In this document: piece after piece, positions 20,169 through 29,898 of the stretch
Layout of the letters: each line of letters starts with the position of its first letter
How positions within the stretch are numbered: the first letter of the stretch is position 1
NCBI GenBank assembly: GCA_021324755.1
Contig: JAJPIL010000022.1
Coordinates: 109,277-173,276, forward strand
DNA length: 64,000 bases
Reading direction: 5' to 3'
DNA from: Pseudomonadota bacterium
GTDB lineage: Bacteria > Desulfobacterota > Binatia > Binatales > Binataceae
Translations under genes and position numbers: made by a program
The notes under the pieces: model-generated
Databases searched by the model: none
What the model saw: the letters and a program-made list of their open reading frames with translations, nothing else
What the model was told of the DNA's origin: nothing

Positions 20169-22067
20169 ATGTCGGTGCCACCAGAAGGCGTTCACTCAGC
20201 TTCTGATGAGACCTACGCCAAGATTCCGCCGCCTTCGAAGCCTGTAGTGGAGCGATCGCAAGTTGTTATTCGCTTTGCCGGCGACTCTGGCGACGGGATG
20301 CAGGTCACGGGGAGCCAGTTCACGGCGGAGTCAGCGTTGGCGGGCAATGATATCGCCACTTTGCCCGACTTTCCGGCGGAAATCAGAGCGCCCGCAGGAA
20401 CGATCGCGGGTGTAAGCGGTTTTCAAGTTAACTTCTCAAGCCACGATATTTTCACGCCAGGCGATGAGCCCGATGTGTTGGTCGCCATGAACCCGGCGGC
20501 GCTTAAAGCGAATATCGGGGATCTTGCGCCTAACGGCGTGCTGATCGTCGATAAGGAGACTTTCACCGAAGCGAATTTGAAGCGTGCGGGCTATGACAGC
20601 AACCCGCTCACTGATGGTTCGCTGGCCAAGTATCAGGTTTTCGCGATCGAGGTGGGCAAGCTTACGACGCTTGCGCTGCGCGATCTGGGGCTTAACAACC
20701 GGACGGTCAGTCGGTGTCGAAACTTTTTCGTCCTGGGCTTGGTGTCATGGCTGTACCAGCGCCCCACCGAACGGACGGTCGAGTGGATAAAGAACCGCTT
20801 CCGAAAGGTTCCCTCCGTGATGGAGGCTAATCTGCGAGCCTTTCGAGCGGGTTACAATTTCGGCGAAACGACCGAGCTTTTTGCGAGTGCTTACAAGGTT
20901 CCGCCAGCGAAAATTGCGCCTGGACTGTACCGGAGCATCACGGGTAACTCGGCCACTGCTTTAGGATTCGTTGCAGCTGCAGTCAAATCGGGCAGGCCAC
21001 TGTTTCTTGGTTCGTACCCAATAACTCCCGCAAGCGACATTCTGCATGAGCTTGCGGCTTATAAGAACTTCCCGATTTATACGTTCCAAGCGGAGGACGA
21101 AATTGCGGGCGTTTGCGCCGCGATCGGGGCTGCCTTTGGAGGGGCAATCGGTGTAAGCACTACGTCGGGCCCAGGGATGGATCTGAAGGCCGAGGCGATT
21201 GGGCTCGCGGTTAAAGTTGAACTGCCGGTCGTGATCACTGATATTCAACGAGCTGGGCCGTCGACCGGGATGCCGACCAAGCCCGAGCAGGCCGACCTGC
21301 TGATGGCGATGTTCGGGCGCCATGGCGAGTCCCCTTTACCGATAATCGCTGCTGCTACGCCTGCTGATTGCTTTTACTGCGCTTACGAGGCGGTGCGGAT
21401 CGCCATAAAGTACATGACCCCGGTGATTTTGCTAAGCGACGGCCATCTGGCCAACGGCGCAGAGCCGTGGCTGGTGCCCGACGTGAGCGAGCTGCCCCCG
21501 ATCGAGGTCAACTTCCGCACCGACCCGAACGGCTTCATGCCGTATGCGCGCGACGAGGTCACGCTGGCCAGGCCGTGGGCGATCCCCGGAACCCCCGGCT
21601 TGGAGCATCGAATCGGTGGTTTGTCGGGCGAGCATCTGACCGGTAACGTGAGCTACTCACCGTCGAACAACGAAATGATGGTGCGGCTGAGAGCGCGGAA
21701 GATCGCTGGGATAGCCCGTGAGATTCCGCCAACTGAGGTCTACGGCGATCCCGCCGGTGGAGAGCTACTGATTCTTGCCTGGGGCTCGACTTATGGCACC
21801 GTAAGGGAGGCGGTCGACCATTTGCGTAGCAAGGGCAAGAGCGTCTCCCACGTCCATCTGCGTTTCTTAAATCCGCTGCCTTCGGATCTTGGAGAAATCC
21901 TTAGGCGATTTAAGAAAGTGATGGTGGCCGAAATGAACATGGGCCAGTTGCTTAAACTGGTGCGGGCCGAGTATCTGGTCGACGCCTTTGGCTGCAACAA
22001 GATTCAGGGTCGCCCCTTCAAGGTTTCCGAAATCGTCAACCGCGCGATGCGAGCACTGGAGGAGTAG
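20169..22067 (+). CDS. korA: 2-oxoacid:acceptor oxidoreductase, gamma-alpha fused subunit
   Basis: VIRFAGDSGDGMQVTGSQFTAES gamma domain plus YPITPASDILHELA and ISTTSGPGMDL-like alpha-domain motifs. Confidence 0.92.
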   Translation: MSVPPEGVHSASDETYAKIPPPSKPVVERSQVVIRFAGDSGDGMQVTGSQFTAESALAGNDIATLPDFPAEIRAPAGTIAGVSGFQVNFSSHDIFTPGDEPDVLVAMNPAALKANIGDLAPNGVLIVDKETFTEANLKRAGYDSNPLTDGSLAKYQVFAIEVGKLTTLALRDLGLNNRTVSRCRNFFVLGLVSWLYQRPTERTVEWIKNRFRKVPSVMEANLRAFRAGYNFGETTELFASAYKVPPAKIAPGLYRSITGNSATALGFVAAAVKSGRPLFLGSYPITPASDILHELAAYKNFPIYTFQAEDEIAGVCAAIGAAFGGAIGVSTTSGPGMDLKAEAIGLAVKVELPVVITDIQRAGPSTGMPTKPEQADLLMAMFGRHGESPLPIIAAATPADCFYCAYEAVRIAIKYMTPVILLSDGHLANGAEPWLVPDVSELPPIEVNFRTDPNGFMPYARDEVTLARPWAIPGTPGLEHRIGGLSGEHLTGNVSYSPSNNEMMVRLRARKIAGIAREIPPTEVYGDPAGGELLILAWGSTYGTVREAVDHLRSKGKSVSHVHLRFLNPLPSDLGEILRRFKKVMVAEMNMGQLLKLVRAEYLVDAFGCNKIQGRPFKVSEIVNRAMRALEE

Positions 22068-22071
22068 AAGG

Positions 22072-23070
22072 ATGGCTAGCGCGCTGAGCCGTAAGGATTT
22101 TGTCTCCGACCAGGAAGTACGGTGGTGTCCTGGATGTGGAGATTACGCGATTTTAGCCCAGGTGCAAAAGCTAATGCCCGAGCTGGGGGTGGCAAGGGAA
22201 AACGTGGTGTTTATTTCCGGTATCGGATGCTCCAGCCGTTTTCCGTACTACATGAATACCTACGGTTTTCATACCATCCACGGTCGCGCTCCCGCGTTTG
22301 CCACGGGTCTCAAGATAACGCGCCCAGAGCTCGACGTCTGGGTCGTGACCGGGGACGGCGACGGACTTTCGATAGGTGGTAATCACCTGATCCATGTGCT
22401 GCGTCGCAACGTGGATTTGCGAATCCTTTTGTTCAATAACCGAATCTATGGGCTTACAAAAGGACAGTATTCGCCGACCTCTGAACTCGGCAAAATTACT
22501 AAGTCGACGCCCTTTGGTTCGGTAGATTATCCGTTCAATCCGATTGCCGTCGCGCTCGGCGCCGGTGGCAGCTTCGTGGCGCGTTCGATCGACGTCGAGC
22601 AAAAACATCTGGGCGAAGTGCTAAAGCGCGCCCATAACCATCGTGGGGCGGCCTTTGTGGAGATTTTGCAAAACTGCAACATCTTTAACGACGGAGCCTT
22701 CAACGATTTGACCGACAAGGCCGTAAAAGCCGATTATCAGCTTATCCTCGAACACGGCAAACCGTTGATTTTCGGCAAGAACCGCGATCGAGGGATTAGA
22801 CTGAATGGGATGAGGGCTGAGGTGGTTCAGCTCGGAAACGGTGTGCGCGAAGAAGACCTGCTCGTGCACGACGAGACAAATCTGATCCAAGCGTTTCTGC
22901 TCGCTAGCTTTGAGCCGCCGCTGCCGACACCGATCGGCGTTTTCTATGCGGTTGAACGACCAACCTACGACGCCAGCGTAAATAAACAGCTCCAAGACGC
23001 ACGCGAGCGCCTTGGGGAAGGAGATTTGCAGAAACTTCTTCGAAGCGGCGACACCTGGGTGGTTCACTAG
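22072..23070 (+). CDS. korB: 2-oxoacid:acceptor oxidoreductase, beta subunit
   Basis: VRWCPGCGDYAILAQVQK...GIGCSSRFPYYMNTYGFHTIHGRAPAFATG...GDGDGLSIGGNHLIH. Confidence 0.93.
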   Translation: MASALSRKDFVSDQEVRWCPGCGDYAILAQVQKLMPELGVARENVVFISGIGCSSRFPYYMNTYGFHTIHGRAPAFATGLKITRPELDVWVVTGDGDGLSIGGNHLIHVLRRNVDLRILLFNNRIYGLTKGQYSPTSELGKITKSTPFGSVDYPFNPIAVALGAGGSFVARSIDVEQKHLGEVLKRAHNHRGAAFVEILQNCNIFNDGAFNDLTDKAVKADYQLILEHGKPLIFGKNRDRGIRLNGMRAEVVQLGNGVREEDLLVHDETNLIQAFLLASFEPPLPTPIGVFYAVERPTYDASVNKQLQDARERLGEGDLQKLLRSGDTWVVH

Positions 23071-23201
23071 TCTCACCAAACTCGTTGATCCTGCTGCGCT
23101 GGCCTTGAGTCGCTGGCATCAACGGCGACAATCTAGGCTGCCTGCGTGGGCAGTAGTTCGTTTGCGTTTCCGAGCCGCCCCGTAAAAAGCCAGGAGAAGA
23201 A

Positions 23202-23219
23202 AGCTTGCTATCGCAAGCT
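23202..23219. other. Hairpin downstream of korB
   Basis: AGCTTGC-tatc-GCAAGCT, perfect 7-bp stem with 4-nt loop. Confidence 0.4.
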
Positions 23220-23488
23220 CTCAGTCTGAACTAGGTGACCGCGCTCGGGCAGCCCGCGATATCTCACCAAAAGGAGCTCTCTGGTCTCCCTGTCCATTAT
23301 CCGCTACAAGTAGCTTTTTTGGCTTCAAGTTCACTAAATTCACGGCTAGACTTATCCCATAACGTGTAATTTGTGCAATAATTTCTGCCAGGTATCGGAT
23401 TTGTTGGATCGTTTTCGGCGCTGTCGAGAAATTGGCTTTTGGTTCTGTCGTTTTGGCGTCGAAGCGAAAACGCTTTGCTCGTAAATGA

Positions 23489-24745
23489 TTGAGCGTGAAG
23501 CTTGAGGGACGGCGCTTAGCAGGCGAGGCGCTGCTCGGGCCAACACTGGAACAACTTAAAGAACGCCTGCCAGTCTGGCTTCGTGCCGCTTTGCTGCTTG
23601 TTGCGGTCGGTAGCATATGCGAGGCGTCTTTCGGTGGACAGTGGACGAAGTTCGTCGTTTCTGGGGCGGCGGTGCAGGTTTTGGGGATCGTCCTGTTATG
23701 GTGGTTGACCAGGCGAATATCAGCAAAACTGACGCTTTGGTGGGGTCTTCTTGCAACTTGGATTTATTTGGCGGCTGTGTGGGGATGGATGGTATGGGAT
23801 ACCCGTAAGCTCTTAATCTTGGCGGTTCTGATTTGTCTCCTTCACGGATTGACATCGCTGGTACTGGTACGAGACTGGTGGACTCAAACGATATTTTCAG
23901 CGGCTGGAAGTTTGACTTTTATGGGCGTTGCTGCGGTGCTCCCAGCATCGTGGTCGGAGTTTGGCTGGGGATTGGCTTTTGTTCTAGTTGGCGTCGCATT
24001 CGGCTATGGAGTGCTTTCAATGTTGAAAAAAGAATTTAATAAGGCCGAGGAGACACGAGCTTTGATGCGTGCTTTGCCCGCTTCTTTGGGTCATGAATTG
24101 AGATCCCAAGCCGGTGCGATAGCGATGCGCGCGGCGCTGCTGCGAGAAAGTGCTTCTGACCGTGAGCTCTCGGGTTCGCTCGAAGCTATCGAGGCAGCCG
24201 CGCTGAGAATTCTCAACGTCACCGAGAATCTATGTGACGCGCTCCAGCTCGAGACCGGCCAGATGTCGGTGCGACCACGCGCGATCAATCCGAATCAAGT
24301 CGTCGCCGACGCGGCGAGCGAGCTTGCCGCAACCGCGCGTACAAGAGATGTCGAGGTCGAGGTTTCTTTGGACCCAAATCTGCCGACCGTATGGGTTGAC
24401 CCGAACTACTTTAAGCGTGTTACCGCTAACCTGTTAGATAACGTTTTGAGAGCCGCACCTAAGGGCGGGCGCGTGGTGGTGAAAACCGCATTTTCGGATC
24501 AGTGGGTCAGAGTTTCGTTTGGCGGCGCAGGGCTGGCTTTCAATTGGAATAGCACGCCTAAAGTTTTTAGTGAAGCCAAGATCTCGCTGGCTGACGCTGT
24601 GCGAGAGAATTTTGGTTTGGTCGTGGCGAAGCGGATGGCTGAGCTTTGCGGAGGAGAGGTCGTCTTCGAAGGAAATCCTGGGGGTGAAACAAAGTTTACG
24701 CTCAATCTACCTCACAAGCCTTACTCAAGCTCGTCAAGCGATTGA
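23489..24745 (+). CDS. Membrane sensor histidine kinase, orphan, with degenerate G1 box
   Basis: Six-TM-like N-terminus, H box LPASLGHELRSQAGAI, N box NLLDNVLRAAPKGGRV, then VSFGGAGLAFN where DxGxG is expected. Confidence 0.8.
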   Translation: MSVKLEGRRLAGEALLGPTLEQLKERLPVWLRAALLLVAVGSICEASFGGQWTKFVVSGAAVQVLGIVLLWWLTRRISAKLTLWWGLLATWIYLAAVWGWMVWDTRKLLILAVLICLLHGLTSLVLVRDWWTQTIFSAAGSLTFMGVAAVLPASWSEFGWGLAFVLVGVAFGYGVLSMLKKEFNKAEETRALMRALPASLGHELRSQAGAIAMRAALLRESASDRELSGSLEAIEAAALRILNVTENLCDALQLETGQMSVRPRAINPNQVVADAASELAATARTRDVEVEVSLDPNLPTVWVDPNYFKRVTANLLDNVLRAAPKGGRVVVKTAFSDQWVRVSFGGAGLAFNWNSTPKVFSEAKISLADAVRENFGLVVAKRMAELCGGEVVFEGNPGGETKFTLNLPHKPYSSSSSD

Positions 24746-25064
24746 ACCTAACTTGCTAAAAATGAAATTCCACTTTTTGCCGCCGACATCGTAGCTGCTG
24801 CCGAGCGCAAGGTCTACCAGTGAGGGCGAGAGCCATCAGGTGCTTGCAAAATCGGCGCCGTGGCGCGGCTAACTCGGCGAGGGGCGCTACCAGTTGGTCG
24901 CGTTTTTTGCAGGCTTAGATAACGGAGACCCGACCTGCGAAGGCAGAAGCGCTCACAGGCGAAGGGTAGGGCGTGGCTTGTCGCAAAGGGATGCTAGACA
25001 GAGGGGACGGACTGCAGGTTGCTCCTAAACTTGGGTTGCAGGAGCTGTCAGGCGCGCTCGGCGG

Positions 25065-25811
25065 CTAAAATTCTATGCGGTTAAACAAACTGTCTGGAAT
25101 TGCCCGCACCACCGCCATTATAGGCCGCCAGAACGAGGGCACGTAAACCTCAGACGCTCTTCTACGCCACGCCCGATGAATTCTCTCAGCGGCGAACTCC
25201 GGCGATACCGCTAGTAGCCGCGGCACTCGCCCGTAAGTCATTCGCGTGTCAACGAAGCCCAGCTTTACTGTTAGGACGCGTACGTTGAAGCGGTTAAGAT
25301 AAGCCCGAAGCCCCTGAGCGAACACGGCAAGTCCAGCCTTGGCACATCCGTACACGTAATTGGCTTTGCGTCCGCGATCGCCCGCAACCGATGCCAATAC
25401 GACTATGAACCCCGAGCGCTGACTAGCCAGCCGTTGCGCAGCCAACGTTAGGAGCGAGACGGAGGCCGTGAGGTTTTGCTCGATGAGTAATCGAGCGTAC
25501 GCAGCGTCGGTTCTGGCGCGCTCTTCGTCGCCTAGGTTTCCGAATGCTAGTACTACGCCGTCGAGACCACCAAGCTCGGCCGTCGCGCGATCGAGCAACG
25601 CTTCATGGGAGGCATAGTCGGTAGCTTCAAAGCCGCTCCAGCACGCTAGAGCCTCGGTGCGCAGCGCGACGTCGGCGGCAATTCGCGCGGCTTCGCTTTC
25701 TTCTCGTGCAGCCAAAAACAGGCTTGCGCCGTCTTTTGCGAAGCGCATCGCCAGCGACCGAGCAATGCTGGAGGAAGCACCCAAAATAATGATTCGCGAC
25801 ACGTGGCTCAA
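25065..25811 (-). CDS. SDR family oxidoreductase, DprE2-like
   Basis: IIILGASSSIARSLAMRFAKDGASLFLAARE, YGCAKAGLAVFAQGLRAYL, VRVLTVKLGFVDTRMTYGR; next to a DprE1-like gene. Confidence 0.85.
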   Translation of the reverse strand: MSHVSRIIILGASSSIARSLAMRFAKDGASLFLAAREESEAARIAADVALRTEALACWSGFEATDYASHEALLDRATAELGGLDGVVLAFGNLGDEERARTDAAYARLLIEQNLTASVSLLTLAAQRLASQRSGFIVVLASVAGDRGRKANYVYGCAKAGLAVFAQGLRAYLNRFNVRVLTVKLGFVDTRMTYGRVPRLLAVSPEFAAERIHRAWRRRASEVYVPSFWRPIMAVVRAIPDSLFNRIEF

Positions 25812-25872
25812 ACCTTTTCACATAAGGGACGTTCTCTCAGGTCGGCACAGGGCTGGCCCCGTTTGCAAGCTG

Positions 25873-27246
25873 TCATGAGGCGAGAGCCGCGTCGATGCCC
25901 AGGCGGCGCGACAACTGAGAAGAAAACGATCCTAGCGGATCGACCTGTTTTTTTACGTTTAGCCAGGCGTTGAAATCGGGATACATCCGCCTAAAGCTTT
26001 CCGGGCTCATGCTCGCATCTTTGGCCAAGTATATGCGGCCGCCGTAGCGCAAGACGATTTCGTCGAGCTGCTCGAAAAGCTTAAGCGATGCGTCTCTAGC
26101 TGGAAAATCCATCGCTAAGGTATAGCCCGGCACCGGAAAAGTAAGCATTCCTTCCTGGCGGCCAAGCTTTTTAAGCACGGCTAGCGATGAAGCTACTCTG
26201 CTGCGGGCGAGCTGCTCGAGGATTTCAATTACCGCACGCTGCCCGTCCCGGTTAGGAAGCGCGCATTGGTACTGAAGCAAGCCGCGCCGGCCGTAAAGTC
26301 GGTTCCAATTGCCAAGTCGATCGAGTGGGAAGAAGAAACTTTCAACGTGTACGAACCTAGGCTGGGTACGTCGGCGATGCAAATTGTAGTACGCCTCATT
26401 AAACGCTCGCACAGTAAAGTCGTTGATCGCCCCGGTAGGAAAATCAAACGGAATTGTCAATGGACGCGTGCGATGGACGTCGAGCGGTAACCTGATGCCT
26501 GCTTTTTCGACTTCGGCTCGGGTTGCGAAATTGGCAAACATGGCGACACTCCGACCGAACTTAGGCCCAAAACTGGCGCAATCGATCCATGCAACGGAGA
26601 ATTCGTAGTCTCGTTCCAAAAGGTCGAGCATCTTTACGGTGTTTTCTAGACTGTCGAGGGGCCGTATCTCCTCGCGCAGATAGGCGGAGTCGATCGGTCG
26701 AAGCCTGAATTCGAGGTCGATGATTATACCAGTGAGGCCCATGCCTCCGACTGTTGCCCAAAATAGCTCGCTATGTTCGCTACGGCTGCATTGCTTGATC
26801 TCGCCGCAGGCGGTCAGCAGGCGGAAGGAATCGACATGTGCGGAGAAGGATGAGTCGCGATGATGATTCTTGCCGTGAATATCGGCCGCCAGCGCTCCGC
26901 CCAAGGTGACGAATTTAGTCCCCGGAATAACCGGCGGAAAAAAGCCGCGCGGCAGAAAGCTTTCGAGTAAATCTGCGAAGGTCACTCCGGCCTCGCAGCA
27001 GAGCTTGCCGCTTTGACGATCGAAGGAAAGTATTCGGTTAAGCCTGGTTAAGTCGACTACGATCCCGCCATCATTTAGCGCGGCGTCACCATAAGAGCGG
27101 CCGAGACCTCGTGCCAGAATCGGTCGATGGCCCGCATCTAGGACTTCTTTGAGTTCTGAAAGTTTTTCTGGCCGTACAACCAGGGAAACGCCCTGGCGGT
27201 AACGCCCCCATCCAGTAAGCCTCATGCGGGCCGGACGCAAGGGCAT
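25873..27246 (-). CDS. FAD-binding oxidoreductase, DprE1-like
   Basis: LARGLGRSYGDAALNDGG, GGALAADIHGKNHHRDSSFSAHVDSFRLL, IYLAKDASMSPESFRRMYPDFNAW. Confidence 0.88.
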   Translation of the reverse strand: MPLRPARMRLTGWGRYRQGVSLVVRPEKLSELKEVLDAGHRPILARGLGRSYGDAALNDGGIVVDLTRLNRILSFDRQSGKLCCEAGVTFADLLESFLPRGFFPPVIPGTKFVTLGGALAADIHGKNHHRDSSFSAHVDSFRLLTACGEIKQCSRSEHSELFWATVGGMGLTGIIIDLEFRLRPIDSAYLREEIRPLDSLENTVKMLDLLERDYEFSVAWIDCASFGPKFGRSVAMFANFATRAEVEKAGIRLPLDVHRTRPLTIPFDFPTGAINDFTVRAFNEAYYNLHRRRTQPRFVHVESFFFPLDRLGNWNRLYGRRGLLQYQCALPNRDGQRAVIEILEQLARSRVASSLAVLKKLGRQEGMLTFPVPGYTLAMDFPARDASLKLFEQLDEIVLRYGGRIYLAKDASMSPESFRRMYPDFNAWLNVKKQVDPLGSFSSQLSRRLGIDAALAS

Positions 27247-27303
27247 AACGGGCTTCTAGGTGAACTGTTGCAAAAGCGCCATCGACCGCAAAACACTGCC
27301 TCC

Positions 27304-28494
27304 TTAGCCTTTAGGCAGTCCGAGCACCCGTTCCCCAATGATATTGCGTTGAATTTCGCTAGTGCCGCCAGCGATGGTCAAGCCGCGGGCTGCAAGGGCG
27401 CGGTAGGTCCAGATGCCGCTATCGACCGCGTACGGGGCGTGATGCTCAAGTTGGCTGTACGGGCCTAGCAGATCCAAGGCGAATTGGCTGATTCGCAGGT
27501 TAAGTTCGCTTGCCGCAAGTTTCAGTATGGAGCCCTCTGGGCCTGGTGGCAGGCCTTTCAATTGGCGCGTGATCTGTCGATAGGTGGTAAAGCGAAGCGC
27601 CTCGGCTTCGCAGGCAAAACGGGCGATAGTCTGACGCACCCAAGGGTCCTCCCACGCAGGGCGTCCATCGCGCTCGACCTTCTGGGCAAGCGCGATCAGT
27701 TCCTCCACCAATCCGACCATGTTGGCGCGCTCGCCGATCCCCACGCGCTCGAACATCAGCGTTCCGACCGCCACCTTCCATCCTTGGTTCTTCTCGCCGA
27801 CAAGGTTTTTCTTCGGCACTCTTACGTCCTGGAAAAAGACTTCATTAAAGCCTCTTGCTCCGGTCATTTGAACCAAAGGTCGCACGGTGACGCCCGGGCT
27901 GTGCATGTCAACCAGCAGGTAGCTCAGACCCTGATGCTTTGGGGCATGGGGGTCGGTGCGAACAAGCAGGATACACATGTCGGCGCGGTGTGCCTCGGAG
28001 GTCCAGACCTTTTGTCCGTTCACGATGAAGTAATCGCCATCTTCGACTGCCCTGGTTTGCAACGAAGCGACATCCGAGCCCGCATTGGGCTCCGAGTACC
28101 CTTGGCACCAAATTTCTTCGGCCGACAAAATCTTGGGAATGTAGCGCTTTTTTTGTTCTTCGGTCCCGAACTGCATCAGAGTCGGGCCTACCATCATGAT
28201 ACCCAGCGTATTGACCAAACGCGGCGCGCGCGCTCGCAAAAGCTCTTCGTGGTAAATGAGGGTCTGCGTCAAAGTTGCTCCCCTGCCGCCATATTCCTTG
28301 GGCCAACTGATGCCGACCCAGCCCGCAGCGTGCATCTTGCGATGCCATTCCAAGCGAAGCCGATAACCCTCCTCGCTCTCTTCGGTCGTCGGATCCGGGC
28401 GGTAATTGGGGTCTCGCGGCGGTAAATTCGCCTCGAGCCATCTGCGAAATTCCATTCGAAAAGCCTCATCCGCGGCGCTGTAGCTGAAATCCAT
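27304..28494 (-). CDS. Acyl-CoA dehydrogenase
   Basis: WCQGYSEPNAGSDVASLQTRAVEDGDYFIVNGQKVWTS and C-terminal IAGGTSEIQRNIIGERVLGLP. Confidence 0.95.
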   Translation of the reverse strand: MDFSYSAADEAFRMEFRRWLEANLPPRDPNYRPDPTTEESEEGYRLRLEWHRKMHAAGWVGISWPKEYGGRGATLTQTLIYHEELLRARAPRLVNTLGIMMVGPTLMQFGTEEQKKRYIPKILSAEEIWCQGYSEPNAGSDVASLQTRAVEDGDYFIVNGQKVWTSEAHRADMCILLVRTDPHAPKHQGLSYLLVDMHSPGVTVRPLVQMTGARGFNEVFFQDVRVPKKNLVGEKNQGWKVAVGTLMFERVGIGERANMVGLVEELIALAQKVERDGRPAWEDPWVRQTIARFACEAEALRFTTYRQITRQLKGLPPGPEGSILKLAASELNLRISQFALDLLGPYSQLEHHAPYAVDSGIWTYRALAARGLTIAGGTSEIQRNIIGERVLGLPKG

Positions 28495-29190
28495 ATTAAC
28501 CCTCCCACCTCTTGCTGTCCGCTTTTAGGCCGAAGTGGCAATTTCCGAGCACTACTAAAGGAATTACCAAGATCATAGCCAAACCGACTGAGGCTTGCAG
28601 CCTGATGAGCCCCGCAAAACTTTCCTAAAACGTGTAAGCGCGAAGTCTTGTAAAATAAGCTCGTACGCCGCGTTCCTCGAGCGCAGACCCGAAGAAAGCA
28701 AAACTCCTCTAATGTCGCTTCGAGGGTCGCAAAAGGCAACACGATAGCGTGTCATTAACGGATAAGCGTCAAGCCCCATCGCCTAAACGTAAATTAGCTT
28801 GCTCAAGCTTTTCTGATGGTCAAACGGTTTCACCGGTTATGGCTACATCGCCGTTACCGCCTGAGCTCGAAAAATTTGGAGCCGGCGAGGATAGTATCGG
28901 CGACAAGGTTAAGGCTATTTTAGATTGCTGAGGGCAATCATTGAACTATCGAATCATGGCAGGTGGGGCACTTGAACCGGTCAGGCGCCACGGTCCTCTA
29001 AGCGGAATTTTTGTCAAGCCTCCGTGGTTTTCCGCCAATGCGGGTCTAGCGTAAACTTTTGCGCGTGTCACACAATAGCGCTTCGGAACGTTTTTGGTCA
29101 GCACGAACGTTCGGTGTTTGTGCCGCTGGCGACTGAGCGCGGCTTTGTGACTCATCTTTGGCGCAAGAATTGCTTTGCAGAAGTCCAGTT

Positions 29191-29820
29191 ATGTTTCATG
29201 TTTTGACTCCGTCTTACATAGCCGACTTGATAGCGACCTACGGTTACCTTGGTATCGCGGTTATCGTGTTTCTCGGCAATCTCGGGGTTCCGGTGCCAGA
29301 GGAAACCGTGGTGCTCGCTGCCGGCTTCGTCGCTGGGCGGGGAATTCTCGACCCACGGATAGTCTTTGCCGTTGCTTTAACAAGCGCGATCTTTGGCGAC
29401 AGTGTGGGATACTTTATCGGCAAGACCGGCGGGCAGCCCCTGCTCGAGAGCTTGTCGAGTCGTTTTAAGTTCGTCGCCCATCGGCACCGCCGCTTTAGGC
29501 AATTTTTCGTCAAGCATGGCAACAAGACCGTGTTTTTTGCCCGCTTTGTTCCTGGATTGCGTTTTATGGCGGGCCCGATGGCTGGTGTGGCAGGTATGAA
29601 GTTTTGGCGTTTTTTGGCTTGGAACGTGTGTGGTGCTACGACTTGGTGCGCCACGATGGTGACCGCCGGTTATCTGCTTGGCGACGAGTGGGAAACGGTG
29701 GCGCATCTAATCCGGCGAGCCGGCTATTGGTTGCTTGTGGCCCTGCTAGTCGTTATGGGAGTAGCGGTGACTTTATGGTGGCGCGAGCGCCCGCGCCCCG
29801 AGCCACGGGCGGAGTCCTAG
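29191..29820 (+). CDS. DedA family membrane protein
   Basis: FLGNLGVPVPEETVVLAAGFVAGRG, GDSVGYFIGKTGGQPLLE, FVPGLRFMAGPMAGVAGM. Confidence 0.9.
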   Translation: MFHVLTPSYIADLIATYGYLGIAVIVFLGNLGVPVPEETVVLAAGFVAGRGILDPRIVFAVALTSAIFGDSVGYFIGKTGGQPLLESLSSRFKFVAHRHRRFRQFFVKHGNKTVFFARFVPGLRFMAGPMAGVAGMKFWRFLAWNVCGATTWCATMVTAGYLLGDEWETVAHLIRRAGYWLLVALLVVMGVAVTLWWRERPRPEPRAES

Positions 29821-29898
29821 GTCAAGACCTTTTAGCGCTAAAAGGCTGCGGTCTGCATGTTCGATTATCCGGCCGCGCAAGCGCACCGCTGCTTTTGC

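Noticed and set aside
27484-28425. 313-aa plus-strand ORF opposite acyl-CoA dehydrogenase
   Set aside because: The opposite strand encodes an intact, motif-complete acyl-CoA dehydrogenase; this frame has no protein-like features.
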